64,000 nucleotides of DNA from Haematobia irritans (GCF_050003625.1 NC_134399.1:225684783-225748782), one strand, 5' to 3'; positions 11,118 through 22,019 are shown, counted from the stretch's first letter. Numbers and translations are program-made. The notes: generated from the sequence alone by a model not told the origin.

Positions 11118-12060
11118 AAACTAGTAAGCAAAGTGTAAAGTCGGATGGGGCCGTCTATATTGTACCCTGCACCACTTTGTAGATCCTGCGCCACACTGTG
11201 GAACAGAGTATTAAAAGTTAGTGCATGTGTTTCAACACCCAGAAAGAGACGAGATAGACGGGAGCCACCGTGGTGCAATAGTTAGCATGCCCGCCTTGCA
11301 TACACAAGGTCGTGCGTTCGATTCCTGCTTCGACCGAACACCAAAAAGTTTTTCAGCGGTGGATTATCCAGCCTCATTTCTGAGGGTTTCAAAGCTTCTC
11401 TAAGTGGTTTCACTGCAATGTGGAACGCCGTTCGGACTCGGCCATAAAAAGGAGGTCCCTTGTCATTGAGCTTAACATGGAATCGGGCAGCACTCAGTGA
11501 TAAGAGGGAAGCTCAACAATGTGGTATCACAATGGACTGAATAGTCTAAGTGAGCCTGATACATCGGGATGCCACCTAACCTAACCTAACCTATGGTGTC
11601 TTCGGTAATATTACTCAGCGCCGGCCCCTGAGTCGTTCTAGTCATGTCCGTCTATCTGTATGTTCATGTTTGTAATCAAAGTCTAGGTCGCAATTTTAGT
11701 CCAATCGGCTTCAAATGTGGCACAAATATGTATTTGGGGTCAGAATAGAACCCTATTGATTTTGGAAGAAATCGGTTCAGTTTTAGATATAGCTCCCCCA
11801 GAAGCCAGAGTTTTTCCCTAATTTGCTTTATATTTTGCAGTAGTAGAGAGTAGAATTATTATTGTACCTAAGCGTACCAAAGTTGGTTGAAATCGGTTCA
11901 TATTTAGATATAGCTCCCATATATAACTTTCGCCCGATATGGACTCATATGGACCCAGTAGCCAGAGTTTTACCATGAATGGCTTGAAATTTTTCAAACA
12001 AGTACACAAAACCCAAATTTAAAAGAGAATTGTGTCTTAAAAATATCCTTACTTGTATTC
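11118..12060. repeat. Chimeric family B copy interrupted by a SINE
   Basis: Opens with the B left end in plus orientation (GTACCCTGCACCACTTTGTA), which joins directly to the B right-end hairpin in minus orientation (CTGCGCCACACTGTGGAACA) near 11187. The SINE 11260-11592 splits the AGACGAGATAGAC and ATGGTGTCTT blocks. The remainder has two eroded ~120-bp units. The head-to-head join is unlike the intact copies. Confidence 0.6.
11260..11592 (+). mobile_element. tRNA-derived SINE, complete
   Basis: A 333-bp element: 5' tRNA-related head with A box (TGGTGCAATAGTTAGC) and B box (GTTCGATTCC) and an anticodon-stem-like CCTTG..CAAGG pair; a unique body (AAGTTTTTCAGCGGTGG, AAAAAGGAGGTCCCTTGTCA); and a 3' tail of CCTAA repeats. 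It carries an internal Pol III promoter and would depend on LINE machinery for movement. Truncated relatives are at 7375-7710 and 56934-57099. Confidence 0.75.
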
Positions 12061-12769
12061 TCCGTTTCTTTGGCTCGGAATAATTACCAAATTTTTTAAA
12101 GTAAAGACAATATCTTTGGAGCCGGGTATGCTTTTTTCAGTGTGCTGAATAACTTTTATTGGAAAATTACATAAACAAACCTATTGTTAACCAATTTTCG
12201 TAAAAGTAAATCCATTCAATTAACCCTCTAATGCCCCAATTTTTTCTTACATACACTCAAAAAAAAACATGTCCGGTTCCAAAGATTTTGTACACTAATG
12301 ATTTTGGTATAGATTCCGAATTGGAATTTATTCGTTTTTTCAGCTTTTTCTTCATGAGCTATCAAAGAGATTTAAAACGCGCCAACTACAATTTAAATTT
12401 CCAAATTCAGACTCGACTTCAAGTTGAAATTATTCTATGTATACGTTTTTAAAATAAAGTGTTGAACAATATCTTCTATTTTTGAACGCTTTTTTGGTTT
12501 GTGGTCAAAATACAAAAACTCCACAAATTTAAAGACTTTTTCTTCAATTTTAAGAATTTTTTAGAATTGACCCTTCTTTCATGTAAAGATTCCCATTTTT
12601 AAGTTGTTCAGTTCACTTAACTATAAGGACAAAACGACTTTATCGGCTTTTGGAATAAAACCAGAAAAAAGCTAAAAGCTAAATTCATTTTTTTCCCCGC
12701 TAAACGACTTCAAAAAAAGCCAATTCTAGCGTGAAAATAGCTAAAATGGCAACGCAGCTATGGACTGAT
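12061..12769. other. Family I-like TIR element fragments, no gene
   Basis: From about 12222 the motif ACTCAAAAAAAAACATGTCC, then TTCCAAAGATTTTG and TAATGATTTTGGTATAGATTCC, matches pieces at 13850, 30540 and 57182. The rest is AT-rich. No supported reading frame. Confidence 0.4.
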
Positions 12770-13393
12770 ATGATATGATATGGATTTTCGACACACCTCT
12801 TTATGGTCCAAAAATACTTTCAGATTTCCAATTTCAGGCAAATCGAATAGAAAAATACGGTTTCTAAAAGTCCTAGAAGTAAACTAGGGAGATCGGTCTA
12901 TATGGAGGCTATACCAAAACATGGAACGATACACACCATTTTCGATACACCTATTTGTGGTTCTAAAATACCTGTAGATTTCTAATTTCTGACAAATCGG
13001 ATAAAAACTACGTTTTTTAGAAGCCCCTGAAGAAAAATAGGTCTTTGTGGAGATCGGATGAAATTTGCTTCTCTAAGAGACTCCGTAAGCCAAGTCTGGG
13101 GGTCCGTTTATATGGGGGCTATACGTGGTCCAATATGGCCCATTTGCAATACCTACATCACTAACACCTACATCAATAACAACTGCTTATGCCAACTTTC
13201 AAGTAGATAGCTTTTATCGTTCGGAAGTTAGCATGATTTCAAAAGACGGACGGACGGACATGGATAGATCGACTCGGAATTTCATTACGACCCAGAATAT
13301 ATATACTTTATGGGGTCTTGGAGCAATATTTCGATGTGTTACAAACGGAACGACAAAGTTAATATACCCCGTTCCTATGGTGGTGGGTATAAA
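12770..13393 (+). repeat. Hybrid C/A DINE-like copy
   Basis: 12770-13034 carries family C units (TTTCGACACACCTCTTTATG); near 13035 it changes to family A sequence (CGGATGAAATTTGCTTCTCT) with a GACGGACGGACATGG block and the A terminal hairpin ending TATAAAAAT at about 13397. This shows modular exchange between families. Confidence 0.55.
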
Positions 13394-13397
13394 AATC

Positions 13398-13935
13398 GCA
13401 CAAAATGCCGAATGGCGTCATAAATGCTGCAAAATGCGACTAAAGTCGCACAACGGTAACACTGGTTGAAACACTCTTTTGCATCTGGCTTCTGATAGAG
13501 CATGATCACCATATGCCTCGACAAGCATTCGATGCGTTTCTGCGACTCTGCTGCATTTTTCTTCAAATAAAATCAAAAAATTAATTCTTTCCACAAATCA
13601 TCACTTTCTGATACAAAATTCGACATTTTTAACACGATGAAAAAATATGATGTTGTCTGATGTCAATGACTTGTTGTAGTCTAAATACTTTTCACAGATG
13701 TCATAGCAAACAAACAAACAAGATAAATAAGGGCGAGCAACAAATTTTCCCTATCGAGATATTTGTATCTTGACGCTCACTTCATACCGGTATAATCCCT
13801 GAAACCAAAACATTAAGAAAAACATAAAAAGTTTACTTGAATTCAAAGATTTTGACCTTCCCATGAGGACTTTTGGTATTGATTCCGAGCCAAAGATGCA
13901 ACTTATTTAAAATACCTATGTGTATCTAAAAAATC
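13398..13935. other. Intergenic, no feature recognised
   Basis: Includes a family I-like block near 13840-13920 (TTTTGGTATTGATTCCGAGC). No gene supported. Confidence 0.35.
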
Positions 13936-14187
13936 AAATTAAATTTATTTTTCAAGTTCAATTAGTATAAAATTCAGGAAAAATATTCAGTTAGGCTTTC
14001 GCTTTTCCAAATCCGAATTGCCGGGCCTCACGCTTGACACCTGCCATCAGATTTTGTACAGCCACCTTGTCCACCTTCTTCGCCGCAGAAAGCCACTTTG
14101 CCTTGAACTGCTGCTCGTCCTTAGCAGTTTTTTTTTTTTGTCTTCTTTAGGTTCCGCTTGACAATAGCCCAGTATTTCTCAATTGTG
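13936..14187 (-). pseudogene. Tc1-like (DD37E) transposase 3' fragment
   Basis: On the minus strand this matches the last ~60 codons and 3' UTR of the Tc1-like transposases at 20340-20600 and 54420-54670, including the codons for the region after the catalytic glutamate and the C-terminal Gly-Lys-Ala-Lys-Ala. A T-run insertion near 14125 breaks the frame. Terminal inverted repeats and the 5' two thirds are missing; a B repeat abuts at 14188. Confidence 0.7.
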
Positions 14188-15289
14188 ATACATTTAAATA
14201 TCACTCGATCTAGACAGAATTTGATAGACTTCTGCAAAATCTATAGACTCAAAATTGAAGATGGGAAATTGGCTACTGAGCACATCAAACCATTTACCAC
14301 ATTAGTTAAATACACGAACCAAACGCGTATAGGACAAGTATTGACATAGCATTAAAATGCAAATAAAAAGAAATTAAGAGCACGAAATAAATTTCCATAA
14401 AGGGGAGAATGTATTTTTTTTTTTTTGCCTAAAATTTAAGATTGCTTCATTAAGAAAATTACATTTTTTATTTAAAAAATAAAAACTAAAAACAACTAAA
14501 AGATTACCAACATATATTAAACTAGTCTGGTAAATGCAACATTTGATACGACGCAAGACAATCTCCCATCTTCCTCAAATCTTTAATCTTTGGCATTAGC
14601 CGACACAATGTTAGTAAATAAATATGGGAAACATTTAAATCTGAAGCATTTTTAAGGAAACTTCGCAAAAGTTTATTTATGATTTATCGTTCGATATATA
14701 TGTATTAGAAGTCTAGGAAAATTAGAGTAATTTTTATAACTTTACGATTAAGCAAAGACGATTTTACAAGGAAAATGTTGGTATTTTGGCAATTTTTGTC
14801 GAAATCAGAAAAACATATATATGCGAGCTATATCTAAATCTGAACCGATTTCAACCAAATTTGGCACGCATACCTACAATGCTAATTCTACTCCCTGTGC
14901 AAAATTTCAACTAAATCGGAACAAAAAATTGGCCTCTGTGGTCATATGAGTGTAAATCGGGCGAAAGCTATATATGGGAGCTATATCTATATCTGAACCG
15001 ATTTCAACCAAATTTGGCATGCATACGTAGTATGTTGATTCTACTCTCTTTACAAAATTTCACGTAAATCGCACCACATCTTGGAACTCTGTGGTCATAT
15101 GACGGAAAATCGGGTGAAAGATATATATGGGAGCTATATCTAAATCTGAACCGATTTCAATAAAATTTAGCACACTTGACTACACTACTAATTTTACTCC
15201 TTGTGCAAAATTTCAACCAAATTGTGTTAAAACTCTGACTTCTGGGGCCATATAAGTACATATCGGGCGAAAGATATATATGGCAGCTA

Positions 15290-16222
15290 AAGGGTGGTTA
15301 AAATGTCAAGGGCCGATGTTGATTTTGAGTAAAACACAAACTATTTAGGAAATTATTGTAATTTTATTTTATTATGATATATTGGTATTACTCAATTATG
15401 TATGGAACAAAATATTGGCCAAATGGGTGCCGCGACCTCGGTGGCACACCTTCATCCGATGGTCCAAATTTTCGATAACGCTGAGGAATAATGGAGGTTC
15501 TATCCCGTTAATGTGCCGAATTATCTCATCCTTTAGCTCTTGAATTGTTCCTTTAGCTCTTGAATTGTTATCGACGTACACCTTTTCTTTCAAATAACCC
15601 CAAAGAAAAAAGTCCAACGGTGTCAAATCACATGATCTTGGCGGACAATTGACATCGACGTGGCGACGTGAGATAACACGGCCATTGAATTTGTTGCGCA
15701 AAAGAGTCATTGTTTCGTTAGTTGTGTGACAGTGGCACCGTTCTGCTGAAACCACATATCGTCCACATTCATATCTTCCAATTCAGGCCATAAAAAGTTC
15801 GTTATAATCTCACGATAGCAAACACCATTCACAGAACTGCCTGACCGGCCTCATTTTGGAAAAAATACGGCCCGATGATGCCACCAGCCCATAAACCGCA
15901 CCAGACAGTCACTATTTGTGGGTGCATTGGTTTTTCGACAATCACTCTTGGATTCTCATTCGCCCAAATGCGGCAATTCTGTTTATTGACGAATCCACTG
16001 AAGTGAAAATGTGCCTCATCACTGAAGATAATTTTCTTCGAAAATTGATCATCCACTGTTGCCATTGCTTGGAACCATTTAACACGTTGTTGGATTGTGT
16101 ATCTCTCCATGGTTCAAATTGAGTAAGTCTGAAATAGAGAAATGTCAACTAAATATGGAAACAAACTTGGCGTTTAGGTGTGTTTCACATTCAACATCGG
16201 CCCTTACAATTTAACCACCCTT
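15290..16222 (-). mobile_element. DD41D-type mini-mariner (933 bp)
   Basis: Terminal inverted repeats begin AAGGGTGGTTAAA and include GGGCCGATGTTGA; both sides carry a TA (15288-15289 and 16223-16224). It is the same size and layout as the 934-bp elements at 28827 and 50074 but has different inverted repeats and a divergent protein, so it is a sister lineage. Confidence 0.8.
15396..16110 (-). pseudogene. Mariner transposase catalytic domain, broken
   Basis: Two overlapping pieces on the minus strand. The 5' piece (15829-16110) begins Met-Glu-Arg-Tyr and holds the first catalytic aspartate in IIFSDEAHFHF and the VWCGLWAGGIIGPYFF block. The 3' piece (up to 15755) has RSCDLTPLDFFLWGY with the last aspartate. 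Between them the frame is lost near 15830, and the block around the second catalytic residue (about 15735-15760) reads QQNGAT, an Asp-to-Asn change, followed by a single-base loss. No helix-turn-helix DNA-binding region precedes the first aspartate. Dead enzyme; the family is inferred from the LTPLD motif and the related intact copies. Confidence 0.8.
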
Positions 16223-16380
16223 TATATCTAAATCTGAACCGATTTCGATAAAATTTAGTACACTTGACTACACTACACATAACTCAAGCAAACCAATACG
16301 TCGTTGTATGTAATTTTTCGTTTTCACCAACTCCAAACACACAAATGTCGCCCCTGTCAGATTCGTTAGTTTGGCTCTTA

Positions 16381-17115
16381 ACAGGTTGGCTGATATGTCC
16401 CCGGTCTGACACATAGATGGCGTCGCTAGTGTGAGCGCGAGCTCACATTTGACCAAAAACAACAACGTGTTGATGATTCTGAGCGGTGTTTGCAGTCGTT
16501 AACTCGTAATACACCCGTCGATATGTAACAATGGATGAAACATGGCTACATCACGATCATTACACTCCTAAGTCCAATCGACAGTCGGCTGTGTGGACAG
16601 CGAACGGTGAACCGTCTCCGAAGCGTGGAAAGACTCAAAAGTCCGCTGGCAAAGTAATGGCCTCTGTTTTTTGGGATGCGCATGGAATAATTTTTATCGA
16701 TTATCTTGAGAAGGGAAAAACCATCAACAGTAACTATTATATGGCGTTATTGGAGCGTTTGAAGGTCGAAATTGCGGCAAAATGGCCCCATATGAAGAAG
16801 AAAAAAGTGCTGTTCCACCAAGACAACGCACCGTGCCACAAGTCATTGAGAACAATGGCAAAAATGCATGCATTGGGCTTCGAATTGCTTCCCCACCCAC
16901 CGTATTCTCAAGATCTGGCCCCCAGCGACTTTTTCTTGTTCTCAGACCTCAAAAGGATGCTCGCAGGGAAAAAATTTGGCTACAATGAAGAGGTGATCAC
17001 CGAATCTGAGGCCTATTTTGAGGCAAAACCGAAGGAGTACTACGAAAATGGTATCAAACAGTTGGAAGGTCGTTATAATCGTTGTATCGCTCTTGAAGGG
17101 AACTATGTTGAATAA
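16381..17115 (+). mobile_element. DD34D mariner, internally deleted and 3' truncated
   Basis: The 5' terminal repeat ACAGGTTGGCTGATATGTCC with TCCCCGGTCTGACACATAGA following is typical of mariner elements; TTA precedes it. The DNA-binding half of the transposase is gone (deletion near 16465-16530), and no right terminal repeat is present because a family A copy begins at 17118, three bases past the stop. Confidence 0.75.
16531..17115 (+). pseudogene. Mariner transposase, C-terminal 194 residues
   Basis: Open frame of 194 codons covering the catalytic domain: MDETW holds the first aspartate, LFHQDNAPCH the second, and YSQDLAPSDFFLF the third, with 34 residues between the last two (DD34D, mariner proper). 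The family's usual length is about 345 residues, so the N-terminal paired helix-turn-helix half is missing. Upstream in the same frame are RRYVT and then a stop codon, so the start is a remnant, not a true initiator. The reading frame itself is intact, suggesting a fairly recent deletion. Unable to bind its ends on its own. Confidence 0.8.
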
Positions 17116-17117
17116 TA

Positions 17118-18449
17118 ACAAGTATATACGGCCGTAAGTTCGGCCAGGCCGAATCTTATGTACCCTCCACCATGGATTGCGTAGGAACTTCTACTAAAGG
17201 CTGTCATCCACAATCGAATTACTTGGGTTGCGATAACACTTGCCGATGGCAAGGTATCGTAAATCTTTTTAACACTGTCTTCTAAATTGTCAGTTAGTCC
17301 ATAAGGGGTATACATTAAACAAAAAAAAGGCCGTTTAAATACGTATATAATTCAGTTTGACAAAATTTTCTATAGAAATAAAATTTTGACAAAATTTTCT
17401 ATAGAAATAAAAACTTGACAAAATTTTCTATAGAAATAAAATGTTGACAAAATTTTCTATGGAAGTAAAATGTTGACAAAATTTTCTATAGAAATTATAT
17501 GTTGACAAAATTTTCTATAGAAATTATATGTTGACAAAATGTTCTATAGAAATAAAATGTTGACAAAATTTTCTACAGAAATAAATTTTTTACAAAATTT
17601 TCCATAGAAATAAAATTTTGACAAAATTTTCTATGGAAATAAAATGTTGACAAACATTGCTATAGAAATAAACTTTTTACAAAACTTTCTATAGAAATGA
17701 AATTTTGACAAAACTTTCTATAGTAATAAAATTTGACAATTTTTACATGGCTGTTAGAGGCCATATACTAACGAAATGTACCAAATTTCAACCGCATCGG
17801 ATGACTTTTGCTCCTCCAAGAGGCTAACACCACGTACTAAATTTCAATTGGATCGGATGAATTTTGCTCATCCAAGAGGCTCCAGAGTTCAAATCTGGGG
17901 ATCGGTTTATATGGGAGCTATATATAATTATGGACCGATATGGACCAATTTTTGCATGGTTGTTAGAGACCGTATACTAACATCAGGTACCAAATTTCAA
18001 CCGGATCGGATGAATTTTGCCCCTCCAAGAGGCTCCGGAGGTCAAATCTGGGAATCAGTTTATATGGGGGCTATATATAATTATGGACCGATATGGACCA
18101 ATTTTTGCGTAGTTGCTAGAGACCGTATACTTAGACCACGTACCAAATTTCAACCGGATCGGATGAATTTTGCTGCTCCGGAAGGCTTTGCAAGCCAAAT
18201 TTGGGGATCGGTTTATATGGGGGCTATACGTAAACGTGGGCCGATATGGCCCATTTTCAATACCATTCGACCTACATCAATAACAACTACTTGTGCCAAG
18301 TTTCAAGTCGATAGCTAGTTTCGTTCGGAAGTTAGCGTGATTTCTACAGACGGACGGACAGCCGGACAGACGGACGGACGGACATGCTTAGATCGACTCA
18401 GAATGACAAAGTTAATATACCCCCATCCTATGGTGGAGGGTATAAAAAC
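17118..18449 (+). repeat. Family A element carrying a 28-bp minisatellite
   Basis: Complete ends: ACAAGTATATACGGCCGTAA at the left and hairpin CCCATCCTATGGTGGAGGGT plus TATAAAA at the right, a GACGGACGGACATGC block, and three ~180-bp units (17776-18240). Between the left end and these units lies an array of ~28-bp repeats (17350-17745). No coding capacity. Confidence 0.65.
17350..17745 (+). repeat. 28-bp minisatellite array in family A
   Basis: About 14 copies of a ~28-bp unit with core AAAATTTTCTATAGAAATAA and spacer AATTTTGAC. The core has the palindrome TTTCTATAGAAA centred on TA. The same unit forms arrays at 35277-39570 and 59795-60960. Confidence 0.85.
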
Positions 18450-18513
18450 GAATTTTGACAAAAAATAATGTGCTTTTCTTTGTTAGACCGGGGACTTATC
18501 AGCCAACCTGTTA
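18450..18513 (+). repeat. Short shared flank G (copy 2)
   Basis: Same ~65 bases as 8863-8926 (TTTGTTAGACCGGGGACTTA), again abutting a family A terminus. Confidence 0.5.
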
Positions 18514-18893
18514 TCTAGAGTATGACGGTCCAACAGCAGATAAGGAAAAATTGCAGGATATGTAATCCAAAATGATTTTCTTATTCGATTGTATTCCAAA
18601 AATTATTGCCGTCGATTCGTGTTCGTATTTCAAATAATTTCGTTTCAACAGTAAAATCGAATTTTTTGTCTTTATTTCTTATTATTATTATTTTCACAAT
18701 AATAATTGCATAATCTTTTAAATCTTTTGAAATAATTGCCTAGTCTTTTATTTTTATATTCAATTTTTGCATAATCATTTAAATCTTTTAAAATAATTGC
18801 CTAGTCTTTTATTTTTATTTTCAATTTTTATCTTTTTTTTTTGTCGCACCAAAAAAAATTAAATCCAATATTCAAAAGTCTGTTCTCTTCAGC
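18514..18893. other. AT-rich intergenic stretch with local tandem repeat
   Basis: About 18705-18835 repeats a ~60-bp unit (TTGCATAATC..AAATCTTTTAAAATAATTG, then GCCTAGTCTTTTATTTTTAT) twice. No gene. Confidence 0.4.
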
Positions 18894-19135
18894 CAGAGAA
18901 GGAATATGATCACCTCAAACATGTTTTAAGAGCAAAATGATATTTTTGGGTGGTGGCCATGTAACATGGTTTTCGCAGCCATGTTATTTTCACGGAAATC
19001 ATGTATTTGATTTCGGCAAGCAGGTTATATTTGACGAGAAGATGACATTTTAGTGACAAACATGTTACATGGTCACCATACAAAAATAACATTTTGCTCT
19101 TGAAACATGTTTGAGGTGATCATATTCCTTCTCTG
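18894..19135. mobile_element. 242-bp TIR/foldback MITE
   Basis: Long inverted ends: CAGAGAAGGAATATGATCAC and a further ~50 bases (CTCAAACATGTTT, AGAGCAAAATG, ACCATGTAACATG) are repeated inverted at 19065-19135, giving arms of about 70 bp. TTCTCTTC occurs on both sides (18883-18890 and 19142-19149), a possible 8-bp target duplication a few bases out from the arms. A related end is at 25460. Confidence 0.65.
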
Positions 19136-19225
19136 CGTGAATTCTCTTCTTTCTTTTTTTCCAAAGTTTTTTCAGTCATCGAAATATTTTTCATAGCCTC
19201 CTTCCTACACAAGTGCTAGCAGTCA

Positions 19226-19458
19226 CAAGACCATCTACTAACACCACGAATCGGATGAATTTTTCACTTCCAAGAGGCTCCGGAGTTCGAATCGGTTTAT
19301 ATAGGAACTGATATGCACCAATTGTTGCATGGTTGTTAGAGACTATATACTAACACCAAATCGGGTCAGATTTAAATGTATATGTTTGGAACAAACCTCT
19401 ATATATAGCACCCAACACCTTTGACGGATTTGATATTGTATCGACAATGTTGATCTAC
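19226..19458 (+). repeat. Joined A and B repeat scraps
   Basis: 19226-19362 is one family A tandem unit (GGTTGTTAGAGACTATATAC); 19366-19456 is the family B end in reverse (AACCTCTATATATAGCACCC). The Tc1-like copy follows directly. Confidence 0.5.
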
Positions 19459-20681
19459 TATTTTGATTTTGGAATTCACTCCTATTTTGATTTTGGAATT
19501 CACTCTTCAGTTGTCAAAATGCCGTCCAAGCAAGAAAAGCAGCGTATCAAAATTTTGCTCGCGCATCTCGAAAATCCGAGCTACTCGCACGCAAAGCTGG
19601 CAAAATCGCTAAAAGTTGCCAAATCAACCGTTACAAATGTAATTAAAGTGTTTGGGGAACGTTTGTCGACAGCCAGGAAGTCTGGATCGGGGGGAAATCG
19701 AAAACCGGAAGCCGCTGAGACGACAAAGAGAGTTGCCGGTAGTTTCAAGCGAAACCCTAACCTCTCTCTCCGAGATGCCGCAAATAAGCTGGGTGTATCG
19801 TCTACAACCGTGCATCGAGCCAAAAAACGAGCCGGACTATCGACTTACAAGAAGGTAGTGACTCCAAATCGCGATGATAAACAAAAAATACGACGGCCAA
19901 AGCGCGATCCCGGAGGCTGTACACGTCCATTACCACGCAGTCAAACTTCGTCAGGTTTGACTGCGTGGTAATGGACGACGAAACCTACGTCAAAGCCGAC
20001 TACAAACAGCTTCCGGGACAGGAGTTTTATACGGCAAAAGGAAGGGGAAAGGTAGCAGATATTTTCAAGCACATAAAACTGTCAAAGTTCGCAAAGAAAT
20101 ATCTGGTTTGGCAAGCCATCTGTGCCTGTAGCTTGAAAAGCAGCATTTTCATAGCTTCCGGGACTGTCAACCAAGAAATTTACGTGAAAGAGTGTTTGAA
20201 TAAACGTCTGCTGCCTTAACTGAAGAAACACGGTTGTTCCGTACTGTTTTGGCCGGATTTGACATCTTGCCATTACGGTAAAAAGGCCATAGAGTGGTAC
20301 GCCGCCAACAACGTGCAGGTGGTTCCCAACGACAAGAACCCTCCCAACACGCCAGAGCTCCGCCCAATTGAGAAATACTGGGCTATTGTCAAGCGGACCT
20401 AAAGAAGACCAAAAAAACTGCTAAGGACGAGCAGTAGTTCAAGGCAAACTGGCTTTCTGCGGCGAAGAAGGTGGACAAGGTGGCTGTACAAAATCTGATG
20501 GCAGGTGTCAAGCGTGAAGCCCGGCAATTCGGATTTGGAAAAGCGAAAGCCTAACTGAATATTTTTCCTGAATTTTATATTAATTGAACTTGAAAAAGAA
20601 ATTTAATTTGATTTTTTAAATAAACGATTTCACCGATTCACACGCTTTTTCCCTTGACCAAATTTTGGCCGTATCACCCTT
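19459..20681 (+). mobile_element. Tc1-like DD37E element, 5' truncated
   Basis: The right terminal repeat TTGACCAAATTTTGGCCGTA with CACCCTT is present, followed by TA (20682-20683). The left terminal repeat is missing; the copy begins inside the 5' leader, with the leader bases TATTTTGATTTTGGAATTCA present twice in a row. Compare the full-length copy at 53510-54752. Confidence 0.8.
19519..20551 (+). pseudogene. Tc1-like DD37E transposase, broken
   Basis: Starts at the ATG for Met-Pro-Ser-Lys-Gln (19519), the same start as in the fuller copy. Helix-turn-helix region: HAKLAKSLKVAKSTVTNVIK, then a basic GSGGNRKP hinge and a second helix-turn-helix with KLGVSSTTVHRAKKRAG. The catalytic part resumes in another frame at MDDETYVKADY (first Asp, from about 19968). 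Second Asp in FWPDLTSCHYG, third residue Glu in RPIEKYWAIVK, 37 residues apart. Defects: a small inverted duplication at 19920-19975 that shifts the frame, a stop at 20217-20219, and a further frame loss near 20400. This copy keeps about 40 bp (KKYLVWQAICA) that the 53510 copy has lost. Confidence 0.8.
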
Positions 20682-20683
20682 TA

Positions 20684-20880
20684 TTTGAGATGGTACCAAA
20701 AGTTTTGGTCTACACTGTTGTGATGGGTATAATATAGTCGTACCCGTCCGCCCGACTTAATTACTTAATTATTTTATCTAACATAGAATCCATGTGTACT
20801 TCGTATTGTAAGGGACAATATTTAGTAGAACTTTCTATGCAATCCTTGGTGGAGGGTACATTAGATTCAGCCTGGCCACA
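20684..20880 (-). repeat. Fragments of B and A repeat ends
   Basis: GGGTATAATATAGTCGTACC (20734-20755) resembles the B end; TGGAGGGTACATTAGATTCA and GCCTGGCC at 20850-20878 are the A left end in reverse. Confidence 0.45.
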
Positions 20881-22019
20881 AAAAAGAAAAATGTTCCACG
20901 AAAATGTTTCCAATTAAAGTTTTAATTGCGTTTTACAAAATATTCAATTAAAAATTTAATCGATTCAACAAATTTTTTAATTGAAACAAAAATCAATCAC
21001 AAATATTAATAGTAGCAATTAATTTTTTAATTCGATCAATTAATTGACTTTCAATTAACTTTTTAATTGATACTATTATATCGGTGATTGAAGACATTTC
21101 AAGTAAAAATTAATTGGATCAATTAATTTCGTGATTAAAGACAAAAAACATTTTTTTTGTTGTTGTGTACTTGTGCCGTTCATTCATTCAAGTAAAATCA
21201 ATCTCAACAGACGAAAAATGATCAAATTTTTTTTCCAGTGTATAATTAAATAAAATTAACCTAAATTGAAATACATCTTAACTCTGTCGGTATTTCAGAG
21301 CAGCATTCCAAAAACGATCAAATTCTGGGGAAGTGGGGGGAAAACAAATTGGAATTCCTCAAAAAAAAAATATTTTCTAAACATCGATAGGAATGGGATA
21401 GTTTTCATTCATTTCAGCCCGCATTCTGGCTCGTTGGATGGGGCGTGTAAACCCCATTGAGATGAAGAACAAAGTTCTATGCAAATCATTTGACCGAATT
21501 TTTATAAATCGGACAGGTTTTCGCAAATGCCCTACTTGTGGGGTATCTCTTGCTATCATCTCAATGGCTCTCAAAGTTTCCGTAAATTATATTCAGCTTC
21601 AGACCAGTCCACTGAGCTAACGGAATTGGATTAAGCTCATGATGACTGCGATCTCTTTCATAGATTTGTCAACTATGCAAATTTTACAAAGGTTCAATAT
21701 ATTTGGCAAGAATCGCTAATTCACTCTATGTCTCTGAATGGCCAAGTGCTAAGTGAATTTGAATTTCGCCAATTAATTCATATGCGAAGATATTTCTATG
21801 GATTTCTATTTTTGTTTTGTTGATTGTGGGCCATCCACATGCTAATCACAACGAGTTGAAAGTTCACAGCAATGCCAACAATGCGGGGTCGAGAAAATTT
21901 ATGCGAAATTTGCGAAAATATATGCGAATCGCGCCGACATTTTTGCAAATATGTGAAAGAATCAAAGAAAATTTCGAAGAAATTGGCCAAAAGAAAGAAA
22001 GGCGGAAAGAATGAAATCT
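20881..22019. other. AT-rich TIR-like relic and upstream region of the secreted-protein gene
   Basis: 20900-21150 is built of AATTAATTTTTTAATTGA-type segments, also seen at 58310-58450, probably an old MITE family. 21200-22019 shows no repeat shared with the window and is the likely upstream regulatory region of the gene at 22149. No reading frame here is supported. Confidence 0.4.

Larger units (their letters stand above)
14188..16262 (+). repeat. Family B copy interrupted by a mini-mariner
   Basis: B left-end material (ATTTAAATATCACTCGATCT) at 14188-14260, about 340 bases of unrelated sequence, then B from 14600 with tandem units to 15287. The 933-bp mariner at 15290-16222 sits at a TA in the unit motif GGGAGCTATATCTAAATC, after which the unit resumes at 16225. 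Confidence 0.6.

Noticed and set aside
11571..11592. Telomere-like CCTAA repeats
   Set aside because: They are the 3' tail of a SINE, as also at 56934.
21377..21574. Overlapping 60-65-codon frames on both strands upstream of the secreted-protein gene
   Set aside because: No domain, no conserved start, and neither is favoured over the other strand.
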